This document shows positions 17,844-26,949 of a DNA stretch of 64,000 nucleotides, piece after piece. A program made the position numbers and the translations under genes. Position 1 is the stretch's first letter. Each line of letters starts with the position of its first letter. This DNA comes from Dehalococcoidia bacterium (GTDB taxonomy: Bacteria; Chloroflexota; Dehalococcoidia; Lucifugimonadales; UBA826): NCBI GenBank assembly GCA_029936675.1, contig JAPYSB010000004.1, positions 1 to 64,000 on the forward strand, read 5' to 3'. Under the pieces are notes generated by a model, which did no database searches, was not told the DNA's origin, and was given only the letters and a program-made list of their open reading frames with translations.

Positions 17844-18845
17844 CTAGGTCTCTGAAGTTAATGTTCTACCCATCAATTCCTCTCTAGCATCTCTCACCGA
17901 CAAATTCTTAAACAAAATATTGTATACAGCTTGGGCAATTGGTAAATCAATATTTAGCCGATTAGCAACTGACACAACAGCTTTCGTCGTTTCTATACCC
18001 TCAGCCACGTTGTCCATAGATTTTTCGATTTGATTCAAAGGCATATCTTTGGCTAGCATCCTGCCGACTTGGTTATTGCGACTCAATCTCGACGAACAAG
18101 TTGCTATGAGATCTCCCATTCCAGCAAGGCCAGAAAAAGTAGACGATTTCGCCCCGATGGCACTACCGAAGCGGGCCATTTCTGCGAGACCTCTGGTTAT
18201 GATCGAAGCCTTTGCGTTATCTCCTAAGTTAAGTCCGTCACATACCCCGGCAGCGATTGCGGTAATATTTTTCAAGGCCCCGCATATTTCTACTCCTATT
18301 ACGTCAGTGTTTGTGTACAAACGTAGGTGAGAACAGTTAAGTATCGATTGAGCTGATTTTGCTGTTGTTAAATTAATAGAACATATTACTGATGAAGAAG
18401 GTTTACCCGCCAAGATTTCGTTAGACAAATTGGGTCCAGATAGAACGCAAATGTTATCGGGCGACAAATTGGGTATCTCTTCTTTTATTATTTCTGTCAT
18501 TCTCATGCCAGAAGTAGATTCCAGACCTTTCGACGCACTTACTATGATAGTGGATGCAGAAACATAGGTTGATACCACCCTGATATTCTTTCTCAAGCTC
18601 TGTGATGGTACTGCTATTATAAGTAAATCTGTTTTGGGAATAAGGTCTTGGGGTTTTGATGTTACTTCAAGAGTATCTGGAAATGTGATCCCCGGTAGAA
18701 AACGTTTGTTTTCACGATGTTTTTGGAGTAGATCCGATTCTTCTTTAGTTCTTACTATAAGAGAAACATGTTTTCCTTCTTCTGAATTAATTATGGCTAG
18801 TGTGGTGCCCCATGTAGTTGAGCCAATGATTGCTATATGAGCCAT
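17844..18845 (-). CDS. gpsA: Glycerol-3-phosphate dehydrogenase [NAD(P)+]
   Basis: Reduces dihydroxyacetone phosphate to sn-glycerol-3-phosphate, the backbone for phospholipids. The 333 residues carry the signature SGPNLSNEI and a C-terminal catalytic region with GDNAKASIITRGLAEM and SGLAGMGDLIATC. The Rossmann glycine motif is GSTTWG rather than the usual GxGxWG, with Thr replacing the second Gly. It is placed directly after plsY, which uses its product. Identification is firm. Confidence 0.95.
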   Translation of the reverse strand: MAHIAIIGSTTWGTTLAIINSEEGKHVSLIVRTKEESDLLQKHRENKRFLPGITFPDTLEVTSKPQDLIPKTDLLIIAVPSQSLRKNIRVVSTYVSASTIIVSASKGLESTSGMRMTEIIKEEIPNLSPDNICVLSGPNLSNEILAGKPSSSVICSINLTTAKSAQSILNCSHLRLYTNTDVIGVEICGALKNITAIAAGVCDGLNLGDNAKASIITRGLAEMARFGSAIGAKSSTFSGLAGMGDLIATCSSRLSRNNQVGRMLAKDMPLNQIEKSMDNVAEGIETTKAVVSVANRLNIDLPIAQAVYNILFKNLSVRDAREELMGRTLTSET

Positions 18846-18872
18846 ATGGTTGTGAGGTAGGCTATCAATATT

Positions 18873-19499
18873 TTAGTCACTAGTCGCTCCGATTTTTCGC
18901 TCACTACCGTTTAGTAACCGAATTATATTGTCTTTATGTTTCAATATAGTCAACGCGGATCCTACCAGCCCAAATGCACAATATGATGGTTCAATATATC
19001 CCAAGATTGATAGTGTTGTTATTGCAATACCCCCGGATAGAGAACCAATTATAGATCCCAGAGATACATATCTTGTGAATATCATAAATGGGAATGATAA
19101 AACACAAGCTACCAAACCAGACCAAGGAGACAGAACAATTAGAGCTGACCAACCCGAAGCCATTCCCTTCCCTCCTCGAAAATTTGTGAATATCGGCCAT
19201 ATATGCCCAAAAATCGCGGATAGCCCCATTATTGGATGTATCCAAGTAGGAATCCCAAAATCGTTAATATAGATCACTATCAACAACGGCAGCGCGGCTT
19301 TGAGCATATCCAATGCGAAGGCCAATATACCCCAACGCCACCCGCAGGCCCGCATGACATTTGTTGCACCGGTGCTGCCGCTGGCGTATTCCCTAATGTC
19401 AATTCCTTTGACCATTTTTGTGATAATTAGACCAAAGGACACGGAACCCAATAAATAACTGAAAATAACAAGAGTTCCTCCCGCTAAGTAAATGCTCAT
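18873..19499 (-). CDS. plsY: Acyl-phosphate:glycerol-3-phosphate acyltransferase
   Basis: Membrane enzyme that puts the first acyl chain on glycerol-3-phosphate. It has 208 residues with about five helices and three conserved loops: SGSTGATNVMRACG near residue 40, NFRGGKGMASGW near 107, and a downstream loop after YVSLGSIIG. The start codon overlaps the der stop (ATGA), so translation is coupled. The presence of PlsY indicates ester-linked bacterial phospholipids. Confidence 0.95.
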   Translation of the reverse strand: MSIYLAGGTLVIFSYLLGSVSFGLIITKMVKGIDIREYASGSTGATNVMRACGWRWGILAFALDMLKAALPLLIVIYINDFGIPTWIHPIMGLSAIFGHIWPIFTNFRGGKGMASGWSALIVLSPWSGLVACVLSFPFMIFTRYVSLGSIIGSLSGGIAITTLSILGYIEPSYCAFGLVGSALTILKHKDNIIRLLNGSERKIGATSD

Positions 19500-20845
19500 T
19501 GGTCAGTTTTCCTACTTCTGCCGCTAAACCGAAGTCTTAGTGGACTTCCTTCGAATCCGAAATTTTCTCTCAAACTATTTTCCAAATAACGCTTATAGGA
19601 AAAATGAACCATGTTTGCGTGATTCACGAAAAAAGTGAAGCTGGGTGGGTTAGAACCATCTTGCAAGGCACTGTATATTTTCAGTTCCTTTTTCCCGTGT
19701 ACTGGTGGCGGGTGGTTGGCAACCGCAGTCATGATCGTTCGCCTAACATTTGCTCGTGGAATAACTTTTGACCTTTCAGATTGAACTTTTATTGTAGTAT
19801 CCAACATGTTTTTTATCCCGGACCCTGTCAACCCTGAAGTAAAGCAAATAGGAGCATATTGGGCGAATTTGAATTTGCTTCTCACCTGGTTGGCCATATC
19901 CTGTTGGGTTGTGGCAAGTTGATCTGATAGATCCCACTTGTTAACTAGAATGACAATTCCTTTGTGTGCCTCAAGAATATAATTGGCTACATGAGTGTCT
20001 TGGGCAGTGGCAAACTCCGAAGCGTCAATAACAAGGGCGGCGACATTACAGCGATCGATCGATTGAATTGAACGAAGCACACTATATTTTTCGATCCCGT
20101 ATTCAATTTGCCCCCTACGCCGTATCCCAGCTGTGTCTATTAACTGAATATCCTTATCTTTATATTTTATGACTACATCTAGGCTATCTCGAGTTGTGCC
20201 GGCTGTTTTGCTGACAATAGCCCTATTTTCTCCAGATAAAGTATTGAGCAACATTGATTTCCCAACGTTTGTACGACCAACAATTGCCAAACCAAGGTCT
20301 GCCTCAGGTTCTGGGAAGAATTTATCGGCTGGGAAATGAGCTACTACCCTTTCCATCAAATCATCCAATCCCCTGTTGTGGTAGGCACTGATTGACACAG
20401 GATCCCCCATACCGAGAGAATACAGTTCTGAGACCATATGGTCACGGATTTCGTTATCTGCCTTACTAGCCACAGCTACAACTGGCTTGCCGGTCTTCCT
20501 AAGGATATCGACGATATCTTGATCGTTTGATGTAACTCCATCTGATATATCTACCAATAGAATTACCACATCACACTCACCGATGGCGTAATGAATTTGT
20601 GATTTCACTTGATTCCAAATATCGTCATTGGGAAACAGGTCTAGTCCTCCTGTGTCCACCAATATGAAAGGATTCCCAGCCCAGTCGGTCTCCGAGATTA
20701 TTCTGTCACGGGTTGTACCTGCAATGTCCGAGACTATCGACATTCTTTGCCCGATAAGGCGATTGAATAGAGTCGATTTCCCTACATTGGGTCGTCCAAC
20801 AATCGCAACTATTGGTTTTTTGAGCTGCCCTGTTCCAGTTTGCAT
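19496..20845 (-). CDS. der: Ribosome-assembly GTPase Der (EngA)
   Basis: GTPase with two G domains and a C-terminal KH-like domain, needed for 50S ribosome assembly. The 449 residues show GRPNVGKSTLFNRL near residue 17 and DTGGL (G domain 1), then GRTNVGKSMLLNTL near residue 190, DTAGI and NKWD (G domain 2). The C-terminal KH-like part has YKRYLENSLRENFGFEGSPLR. It lies 57 bases downstream of argF. Confidence 0.96.
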   Translation of the reverse strand: MQTGTGQLKKPIVAIVGRPNVGKSTLFNRLIGQRMSIVSDIAGTTRDRIISETDWAGNPFILVDTGGLDLFPNDDIWNQVKSQIHYAIGECDVVILLVDISDGVTSNDQDIVDILRKTGKPVVAVASKADNEIRDHMVSELYSLGMGDPVSISAYHNRGLDDLMERVVAHFPADKFFPEPEADLGLAIVGRTNVGKSMLLNTLSGENRAIVSKTAGTTRDSLDVVIKYKDKDIQLIDTAGIRRRGQIEYGIEKYSVLRSIQSIDRCNVAALVIDASEFATAQDTHVANYILEAHKGIVILVNKWDLSDQLATTQQDMANQVRSKFKFAQYAPICFTSGLTGSGIKNMLDTTIKVQSERSKVIPRANVRRTIMTAVANHPPPVHGKKELKIYSALQDGSNPPSFTFFVNHANMVHFSYKRYLENSLRENFGFEGSPLRLRFSGRSRKTDQ

Positions 20846-20902
20846 ATCAGTTAGCCTAAATTTACAGATTTGTGTTTTTAATTGGAAATAAACACTGAAG
20901 GT

Positions 20903-21817
20903 TTAGCCTGAAACTAATTCAGATAGTATGGTTTTTTGGGCATGAAGTCGATTTTCAGCTTGTTGGTATACAACAGAATTTTTATGGTCAAGCATGTTTT
21001 CTGAAACCTCCTCTCCCCTGTGGGCCGGCATATCATGCATGAATAGAAAGTCCGGTTTAGCGTATTCTACTAGGGATTCATTTACTTGGTATGGCGCAAA
21101 GGTCTCTAACCTTTCATTTTTTTCTTCCTCATCTCCCATACTCACCCAGACATCGGTGTATATCACATCAGCTTCTTTTGCAGCCTCTTCTGGGTCCGGA
21201 GTCCACATTAGATTAGTGCCTTTTATCTTAGAAATTTCTTGAGCCGACTTCCAAATTTCTATTGGTAATTGGTATTGTTCTGGGGAGGAAATAGAAAAAT
21301 CCATCCCGGCATCTGAACAGGCTATAGCTAAACTTCCTGCTATGTTGTTTCCGTCTCCTATGAAAGCTACCTTCAAACCCTCCAGTTTCCCTTTATGTTC
21401 ATAAACTGTGAGACAGTCTCCCATGGCTTGGCAAGGATGACCTTTATCAGAAAGGGCATTTATCACTGGCAGGTCAGTGTTATTTGCCAATTCTATTAAA
21501 CTATTATGTGAAAAAACTCGGGCAATTATACAATCCACCAATCTGTCTAAGACTCTAGCTACATCTGCTACAGGTTCCCTCACACCTAAACCAACCTCTG
21601 CATTGCTCAAAAAGATACATGAGCCGCCCATCTGTTTAACTCCCACTTCAAAACTAACTCTAGTCCTGAGTGAAGGCTTTTCAAATAGCAAGGCCACTGT
21701 TTTATTTGCTAATACTTGTGGAGGTGAGGATTTCTTCATTGAATACGCTTTTTGCACCAAACTAAGAACCCCCCCAGGTTCCAAATCATGAATGGTTAAA
21801 AAGTCTTTGCCTATCAT
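20903..21817 (-). CDS. argF: Ornithine carbamoyltransferase with an unusual active-site motif
   Basis: Makes citrulline from ornithine and carbamoyl phosphate in arginine synthesis. In 304 residues the carbamoyl-phosphate loop is SLRTR (49-53) and the second binding motif is HPCQ (127-130). DVWVSMG near residue 223 is the ornithine-type motif. The strongly conserved HCLPAHRG segment reads HDMPAHRG, with Asp262 in place of the Cys that contacts ornithine. AAGGAG precedes the ATG. With the VSMG motif the ornithine enzyme is still most likely, but the specificity is less certain than usual. Confidence 0.87.
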   Translation of the reverse strand: MIGKDFLTIHDLEPGGVLSLVQKAYSMKKSSPPQVLANKTVALLFEKPSLRTRVSFEVGVKQMGGSCIFLSNAEVGLGVREPVADVARVLDRLVDCIIARVFSHNSLIELANNTDLPVINALSDKGHPCQAMGDCLTVYEHKGKLEGLKVAFIGDGNNIAGSLAIACSDAGMDFSISSPEQYQLPIEIWKSAQEISKIKGTNLMWTPDPEEAAKEADVIYTDVWVSMGDEEEKNERLETFAPYQVNESLVEYAKPDFLFMHDMPAHRGEEVSENMLDHKNSVVYQQAENRLHAQKTILSELVSG

Positions 21818-21914
21818 TCAACTTTCTCCTTGTTTTTCTCGGTTATTGATTCGGCTTTTTATTTTTAGAACGATAGCAGAAATTCTAATCCGATTTAAGG
21901 ATTTATATCTGCTA

Positions 21915-22643
21915 TTAAAGGTTTTCTAGAAAGGCTCTCTCTTCCTCACTAAGAGAAAGCGACGAGATTAGATCTGGCCTTCGGAGCTTAGTCTTTTTCA
22001 GCGACTCTCTCCTTCGCCACTTTTCTATTTCAGCGTGGTTTCCAGATAAGAGGATTTCTGGAACTTTCATTCCTTGGTAGTCAGCGGGCCTCGTATACTG
22101 TGGGTATTGTAATAAACCGTCATAAAATGAATCATTTTTTGCAGAATCAGAACTATTGATAACCCCAGGGAGTAGACGGGATACTGAATCGACAATCGCC
22201 ATGGCAGGAATTTCTCCACCGCTAAGCACGAAATCACCAATACTAATTTCGTCCGTGATTAGATTGCAACGAATTCTTTCATCAAAACCTTCATACCGCC
22301 CGCATATTAAAGATATCTCCTCATGCAGTGAAAGTTCCTTTGCTATGTTTTGATTGAACTGTCGTCCCTGCGGAGATAGCAAAATTAAAGGAGAATCACG
22401 TTTTATCCTGTTTTGTTCTATGTTGGATTGCACCGATTCAAAAATAGGTTCTGGTTTCAGCAACATGCCAGGGCCACCGCCGAAAGGGTAATCATCTACT
22501 GTTTTGTGCCTGTCAACTGAGTGATCCCTAATATTGTTGATGTTTATTTGGACCAAACCAGATTTCAAGGCGCGCCCAATGACCCCTTCTTCCAAAGGGC
22601 TTTCAAATAGTTTAGGAAATAAAGTAAATATGTGGAATTTCAT
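21915..22643 (-). CDS. trmD: tRNA (guanine-N1-)-methyltransferase
   Basis: Methylates N1 of G37 in tRNAs with G36, which prevents frameshifting. Starting at the ATG at 22643 gives 242 residues beginning MKFHIFTLFPKLF, the family-typical start; a TTG at 22679 would add 12 residues. Knot motifs are ICGRYEGFDERI near residue 115 and IGDFVLSGGEIPAMAIVDS near residue 137. The catalytic Asp region is near the end. It follows mogA by 40 bases and is followed by argF. Confidence 0.95.
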   Translation of the reverse strand: MKFHIFTLFPKLFESPLEEGVIGRALKSGLVQININNIRDHSVDRHKTVDDYPFGGGPGMLLKPEPIFESVQSNIEQNRIKRDSPLILLSPQGRQFNQNIAKELSLHEEISLICGRYEGFDERIRCNLITDEISIGDFVLSGGEIPAMAIVDSVSRLLPGVINSSDSAKNDSFYDGLLQYPQYTRPADYQGMKVPEILLSGNHAEIEKWRRRESLKKTKLRRPDLISSLSLSEEERAFLENL

Positions 22644-22683
22644 GATGTTTTCGGTGAAGAAGTAATTCCTCCGGGTCAATTGG

Positions 22684-23205
22684 TTAATCGGGTTCTTTAT
22701 GCGTTTTCCAACCCCTTATCATTTCCAAAGCATGTGGTAAAGATTCAATTATCACATCCAGGCATTCTTCCACTCCTTTCGGGCTGCCCGGCAGATTAAC
22801 GATAAGACAGCCAGATCTTATTCCGGCGGTTGATCTACTCAAAATAGCGAACGGGGTACGAGCTAGAGTTTTTATTCTCATCGCCTCTCCAATCCCAGGA
22901 ATTTCCATTTCTAAAATATTCTTTGTTGCTTCAGGTGTGACGTCTCGTGGTCCTAGCCCTGTTCCGCCGGATGTTAGGATAATGTCGACCTCCCCTCCGT
23001 CAGACCAATCAACTAGTTTTTCGGAAATAATCTGAACCTCATCGGGTACGATATCTTTAAGTCGCTCTTTAAAACCGGCTGTTTCAATCATTTCGCTTAT
23101 TTTTCTCCCACTTAGATCAATCCTTTCTCCTATAGCTCCTGAATCACTTATAGTTAAGATACCTGCATAAAAGTGGGGGTTATCGTCTTGCCTTGAGGTT
23201 GCCAT
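22684..23205 (-). CDS. Molybdopterin adenylyltransferase-like protein (MogA/MoaB)
   Basis: Molybdenum-cofactor protein of 173 residues. The family signature TSGGTGLGPRDVTPEAT is complete near residues 80-96, and a PGSPKGVEECL motif lies near 138. It should adenylylate molybdopterin before molybdate insertion. Its presence implies true molybdoenzymes elsewhere in the genome, because the Mo-like ActB1 here needs no cofactor. AAGGAT precedes the ATG. Divergent from rsmH. Confidence 0.92.
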   Translation of the reverse strand: MATSRQDDNPHFYAGILTISDSGAIGERIDLSGRKISEMIETAGFKERLKDIVPDEVQIISEKLVDWSDGGEVDIILTSGGTGLGPRDVTPEATKNILEMEIPGIGEAMRIKTLARTPFAILSRSTAGIRSGCLIVNLPGSPKGVEECLDVIIESLPHALEMIRGWKTHKEPD

Positions 23206-23258
23206 GATTATATCCTTGGTAAAACGCTAAAATGGTCGTAAATATGGATAAAAATCCC

Positions 23259-23288
23259 TTGCAAAAAACTCGGTTGAATTGCCAAAAT
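23259..23288 (+). promoter_or_regulatory. Possible promoter of rsmH-ftsA-ftsZ
   Basis: TTGCAA (23259-23264) is followed after 18 bases by CAAAAT (23283-23288). The predicted transcript start near 23295 would exclude a TTG start at 23279 but allow the ATG at 23342. Match quality is moderate. Confidence 0.35.
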
Positions 23289-23341
23289 TGGTTAGGTCTA
23301 TGTGGGTGTCTACAGCTTGTGCATTCTTATTGCATTTTAAC

Positions 23342-24301
23342 ATGGGTAATGGGATCTACGGATTGAACTCTAAATCTGATGGTACTGTGCACATGCCCGT
23401 AATGGTTTCTGAGGTTCTGAAAGCCTTTGAGACTAGCCCAGAAGGGTGGTTAATTGATGGTACCTTTGGGTTAGGAGGTCATTCTTCAGCCCTACTTGAA
23501 AGATATCCACACAGGAAGGTTTTTGGTATTGACCTTGATGCTGATTCCCTTGCAATGTCGAAGGAAAGATTTCGAAAATTTAATAATCGGACTCTAATAG
23601 TTCATGGGAATTACGCAGATATGGCGATTTTGGCGCAGGAATCAGGTATAGACCCGGTGGGGGGAATACTGTTGGACCTGGGGTTGTCATCCATGCAATT
23701 AGAGACTTTAGGGAGAGGATTTAGTTTTAGGAATGACGAAATGTTAGATATGAGATATAACCAATCACAGGGACTACCTGCTGCTGAGTTGGTAAACACC
23801 TTTGAGAGTGATCAATTGACTAATATTTTTTCAAATTTCGGGGAAGAGAAAGCAGCAAAACGTATTGCAAAGGCTGTGTGTCAAAATCGGCCTATTATGA
23901 CTACGGGTAAGCTAGCGCAGATCGTGCAAGAGACGGTAGGTAGACGAGGGAAATCTAGAAGACATCCCGCAACAAAAGTTTTTCAAGCTTTACGAATAGC
24001 GGTTAATCAGGAATTTGAGAACATAATTAAGGGTTTGTCCTCAGGTCTTGATTTGCTCTCTGATAGGGGGAAATTTGTGGTACTAACATACCATTCCCTT
24101 GAAGATAGAATTGTTAAGCAGTTCTTTAAAAAGGAGTCTTTGGATTGTGTATGTTCGACGCGAATTCCTTTTTGTGTATGTGATCATAAGTCCCGGCTTA
24201 GGATTGTTACAAAAAAAGTAAAAATCCCTACTATCGAAGAGGTGGCTTTTAATCCCCGAAGTAGGAGTGCCAAGTTGAGAATAGTTGAGAAAATATATTG
24301 A
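23342..24301 (+). CDS. rsmH: 16S rRNA m4C1402 methyltransferase
   Basis: Methylates N4 of C1402 in 16S rRNA. About 319 residues from the ATG at 23342; in-frame starts at 23279 and 23300 are possible but lengthen the protein beyond the conserved HMPVMVSEVL start region. The SAM site is DGTFGLGGHSSALL. LDLGLSSMQL and YHSLEDRIVKQFF are family signatures, and RSRSAKLRIVEK closes it. This is normally the second gene of the division and cell-wall cluster, yet no mraZ precedes it and no ftsL or mur gene follows. Its stop overlaps an alternative TTG start of ftsA. Confidence 0.94.
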   Translation: MGNGIYGLNSKSDGTVHMPVMVSEVLKAFETSPEGWLIDGTFGLGGHSSALLERYPHRKVFGIDLDADSLAMSKERFRKFNNRTLIVHGNYADMAILAQESGIDPVGGILLDLGLSSMQLETLGRGFSFRNDEMLDMRYNQSQGLPAAELVNTFESDQLTNIFSNFGEEKAAKRIAKAVCQNRPIMTTGKLAQIVQETVGRRGKSRRHPATKVFQALRIAVNQEFENIIKGLSSGLDLLSDRGKFVVLTYHSLEDRIVKQFFKKESLDCVCSTRIPFCVCDHKSRLRIVTKKVKIPTIEEVAFNPRSRSAKLRIVEKIY

Positions 24302-24312
24302 ACCAGGCATCC

Positions 24313-25554
24313 ATGGGAACCGACTCTGAGTTAATCGCAGCCATAGATGTTGGTAGCACTAAGGTATGTACAATTCTAGCTCGTAAATCTAGAGGAGGAT
24401 TTCCTGAAGTAGTTTCTTACAGTGTTGTTCCTTCCTTCGGTGTCACAAAAGGTAATGTGGTGGATGCCAATGCGGCGAGCCAGGCTATTCGGAAAACTAT
24501 GAGCGAAATTCGTTCTGATGTGGGGGTGGATGTTAAGTCTGCATACGTGGGTATCACAGGGTCCCATATTGGGTATGAGAACAGGGTCGATTATTTTTCA
24601 GATATTGGCAGACAAGGGGTTGTGACGTTAGATGAAATTGCCAAGATCCCCTCTATGGTTTCTGACGGGTTACAGATACCAGGTAGGGCAATTATCCATT
24701 CCTTACCTATTCATTACGGTGTGGATGGGCACGATGGTATAAAAAACCCTGTAGGGATGCATGTTACTGGTTTAGAAGTGACAACTCATTTGATTACAGC
24801 TGATTCCTATTTTGCTGATAAGTTGAGAGAGGCAGTAACGTTGTCAGGAATAGAATTAAAGTCGATGGTATTGGAGCCATTTGCTAGCAGCGAAGCTATA
24901 TTGACACAAACAGAAAAAGATATTGGATCGGCTGTTGTTGATATTGGTGGAGGAACTACAGACATTGTTTTGTTTAGGAATGGAAGTGTTGTTTTCACCG
25001 CTGCCATCCCTGTTGGGGGATTCCAGTTCACCAACGATATTTGTTTAACTTACAACGTGGAGTTTCCAGACGCAGAAGAAGCTAAATTAAGATACGGACA
25101 TACCAATTTAGCCGCCGTGGATTTAATGGAAGTTGTTCCTATTTCCCCTGTTGGGTCTTCAGCCAACATAGAAATAAGAAGAAGGGATATATGCCAATTG
25201 ATGAGGGAACGAGCTGTGGAACTTATTCGATTAGTAGATTTGAAATTGCAGCAGGGAGGGTTGAAAGAGAATCCTAATTCCTTGGTTTATATAACTGGTG
25301 GCGCATCGCAGTTACCGGGTTTCTATGAAATGGCGGAGCAATTTATACCGAATTGCCAGGTAAGAAGAGGAATTCCAGATTTTCTTATGAGAATGACTGA
25401 TGAGTTACGAAAACCTTGTTACTCAACTGCAGTAGGAATGATATTGCATGCTTTTCGTTCTGAAAGTTCGGCAGAAAGGCAGTTGGGTATTAAAGATACT
25501 GTGGAAGATTCGGGATTTTTGAGAAGATTAATGAATGGTTTAAGGTTGGGTTAG
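24313..25554 (+). CDS. ftsA: Cell-division protein FtsA
   Basis: Actin-like ATPase that tethers FtsZ to the membrane. It has about 413 residues, with the phosphate-1 motif AAIDVGSTKVC at the start and AVVDIGGGTTDIVLF (phosphate 2) near residue 205. A YITGGASQLPG segment (adenosine motif) lies near 330. The C-terminal GFLRRLMNGLRLG looks like the amphipathic membrane-targeting helix. I use the ATG at 24313 with AGG before it; a TTG at 24298 overlapping the rsmH stop is the alternative. Confidence 0.93.
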   Translation: MGTDSELIAAIDVGSTKVCTILARKSRGGFPEVVSYSVVPSFGVTKGNVVDANAASQAIRKTMSEIRSDVGVDVKSAYVGITGSHIGYENRVDYFSDIGRQGVVTLDEIAKIPSMVSDGLQIPGRAIIHSLPIHYGVDGHDGIKNPVGMHVTGLEVTTHLITADSYFADKLREAVTLSGIELKSMVLEPFASSEAILTQTEKDIGSAVVDIGGGTTDIVLFRNGSVVFTAAIPVGGFQFTNDICLTYNVEFPDAEEAKLRYGHTNLAAVDLMEVVPISPVGSSANIEIRRRDICQLMRERAVELIRLVDLKLQQGGLKENPNSLVYITGGASQLPGFYEMAEQFIPNCQVRRGIPDFLMRMTDELRKPCYSTAVGMILHAFRSESSAERQLGIKDTVEDSGFLRRLMNGLRLG

Positions 25555-25589
25555 ATTGCAATGGGTATTTTGTTTTTTTGGAGGTACAT

Positions 25590-26651
25590 ATGACTATAAG
25601 TGGTAGGGAATTAGAGGGAGTGGCCAAGATCAAAGTTATAGGAGTAGGAGGTGGTGGTTCTAATGCGGTCTCTCGTATGTTTAGAGAGAGGATTTCAGGG
25701 GTTGAATATATTGTCATGAATACTGATATTCAGGCTTTATTGAAAAGTGATGTCCCTAACAAGATAAGGATAGGAGAACAGCTGACTCAAGGAATGGGCG
25801 TTGGTGGAGATCCTGATAAAGGTTCTGCTTCTGCTGAAGAGAGTAGGGAAGAAATATATGATGTGATAAGAGATTCTAATATGGTTTTCATAGCTGCAGG
25901 AATGGGGGGAGGTACGGGTACAGGAGCTGCACCAGTGATAGCAGAAATAGCTCAGGAAACCGGTGCTTTAACGGTTGGGGTTGTGACGAGACCATTTGCC
26001 TTTGAGGGGATAAGGAGATCAAACCAGGCTCAAATTGGTATAGAAAGATTACAAACTAATGTAGATACTTTATTAGTCATACCCAACCAAAGGCTTAGTA
26101 TTATTTCCCAAGAGGAAGTGTCTGCAGAAAATGCATTCAGATTAGCGGATGATGTTTTAAGGCTGGGAGTTCAGTCGATAACAGAGCTTATTACTAACCC
26201 AGGCGATATAAATTTGGACTTCGCTGATGTTCAGAGCATAATGAGAGATGCAGGACCAGCCTGGATGTCGATCGGGCATGCATCTGGTTCTACGAGGTCT
26301 CGTGATGCAGCGCAAGAGGCCATTACTAATCCTCTGATGGATGTTTCGATAGAAGGAGCTACTGGAGTTTTGTTCAATATAACGGGTGGGACTGACCTAA
26401 AACTTTCAGAACTTCATGAGGCGGCGGAAGTCATACAAAGGGTTGTTGATCCTGAAGCGAACATAATTTTTGGTATGACCACGGACCACAAAATGGAAAA
26501 TGAAATCAAGATTACTATCATAGCAACAGGGTTCCCTACTACTGATACCTTGCTTCAACGTGACATGGCTAGAACAGTTGAGGCCGTCAATAGAGTGGAA
26601 ATAAATGAAGACTCACTGGATCTTCCTCCATTTCTAAGGAGAGGCGGTTAA
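25590..26651 (+). CDS. ftsZ: Cell-division tubulin FtsZ
   Basis: GTPase that polymerises into the division ring. It has 353 residues from the ATG at 25590, which has a full GGAGG 5 bases upstream. The tubulin signature GGGTGTG lies at residues 106-112, after [13 protein letters not shown] near residue 18. The C-terminal peptide that binds FtsA is recognisable as LDLPPFLRR, but the linker between the core and this peptide is only about 25 residues, shorter than in most bacteria. It lies 35 bases after ftsA. Confidence 0.97.
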   Translation: MTISGRELEGVAKIKVIGVGGGGSNAVSRMFRERISGVEYIVMNTDIQALLKSDVPNKIRIGEQLTQGMGVGGDPDKGSASAEESREEIYDVIRDSNMVFIAAGMGGGTGTGAAPVIAEIAQETGALTVGVVTRPFAFEGIRRSNQAQIGIERLQTNVDTLLVIPNQRLSIISQEEVSAENAFRLADDVLRLGVQSITELITNPGDINLDFADVQSIMRDAGPAWMSIGHASGSTRSRDAAQEAITNPLMDVSIEGATGVLFNITGGTDLKLSELHEAAEVIQRVVDPEANIIFGMTTDHKMENEIKITIIATGFPTTDTLLQRDMARTVEAVNRVEINEDSLDLPPFLRRGG

Positions 26652-26717
26652 AATAATCCGGCAATAAATTTTATTACCCAAGGAATCGCACTGTTTGAAA
26701 ATCCCCATTGTTAGAAC

Positions 26718-26746
26718 CCTCTTTTGTGAATTTTTGTTCAAAGAGG
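26718..26746 (+). terminator. Hairpin downstream of ftsZ, possible weak terminator
   Basis: CCTCTTT (26718-26724) pairs with AAAGAGG (26740-26746), and an inner GAA pairs with TTC. No T-run follows immediately, so termination is uncertain; it may only stabilise the 3' end. Confidence 0.3.
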
Positions 26747-26840
26747 ATCTAAATTTTCCATTCGTGCCTAAGCTTACCTTTACTGTATAAAAATCTCTAA
26801 AAAATACTGATCTCTCCCCCTTGAGACTTTTTTTAACAAA

Positions 26841-26856
26841 CCTCAATATATAGCGT
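26841..26856. promoter_or_regulatory. NrdR box 1
   Basis: The 16-mer CCTCAATATATAGCGT matches the known NrdR box pattern (ACACwATATATwGTGT) at 13 of 16 positions. It starts 31 bases before box 2, the spacing typical of tandem NrdR boxes. It overlaps a plausible -10 region 17-18 bases downstream of TTGAGA (26821-26826), so binding would block transcription. Confidence 0.7.
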
Positions 26857-26871
26857 AACCTCACGTCAGTA

Positions 26872-26887
26872 GCACGATTTATAGTGT
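26872..26887. promoter_or_regulatory. NrdR box 2
   Basis: The 16-mer GCACGATTTATAGTGT also matches the NrdR pattern at 13 of 16 positions, with an intact TATAGTGT right half. Fifteen bases separate it from box 1, three helical turns start to start. It lies 62 bases upstream of nrdR itself, consistent with autoregulation and control of nrdJ. Confidence 0.7.
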
Positions 26888-26949
26888 GTTTGGTGATGCT
26901 TACTGGTGGTGCTTTCAGTCTTTTTTGAGTGTTGGAGTTTGCTTAATTT

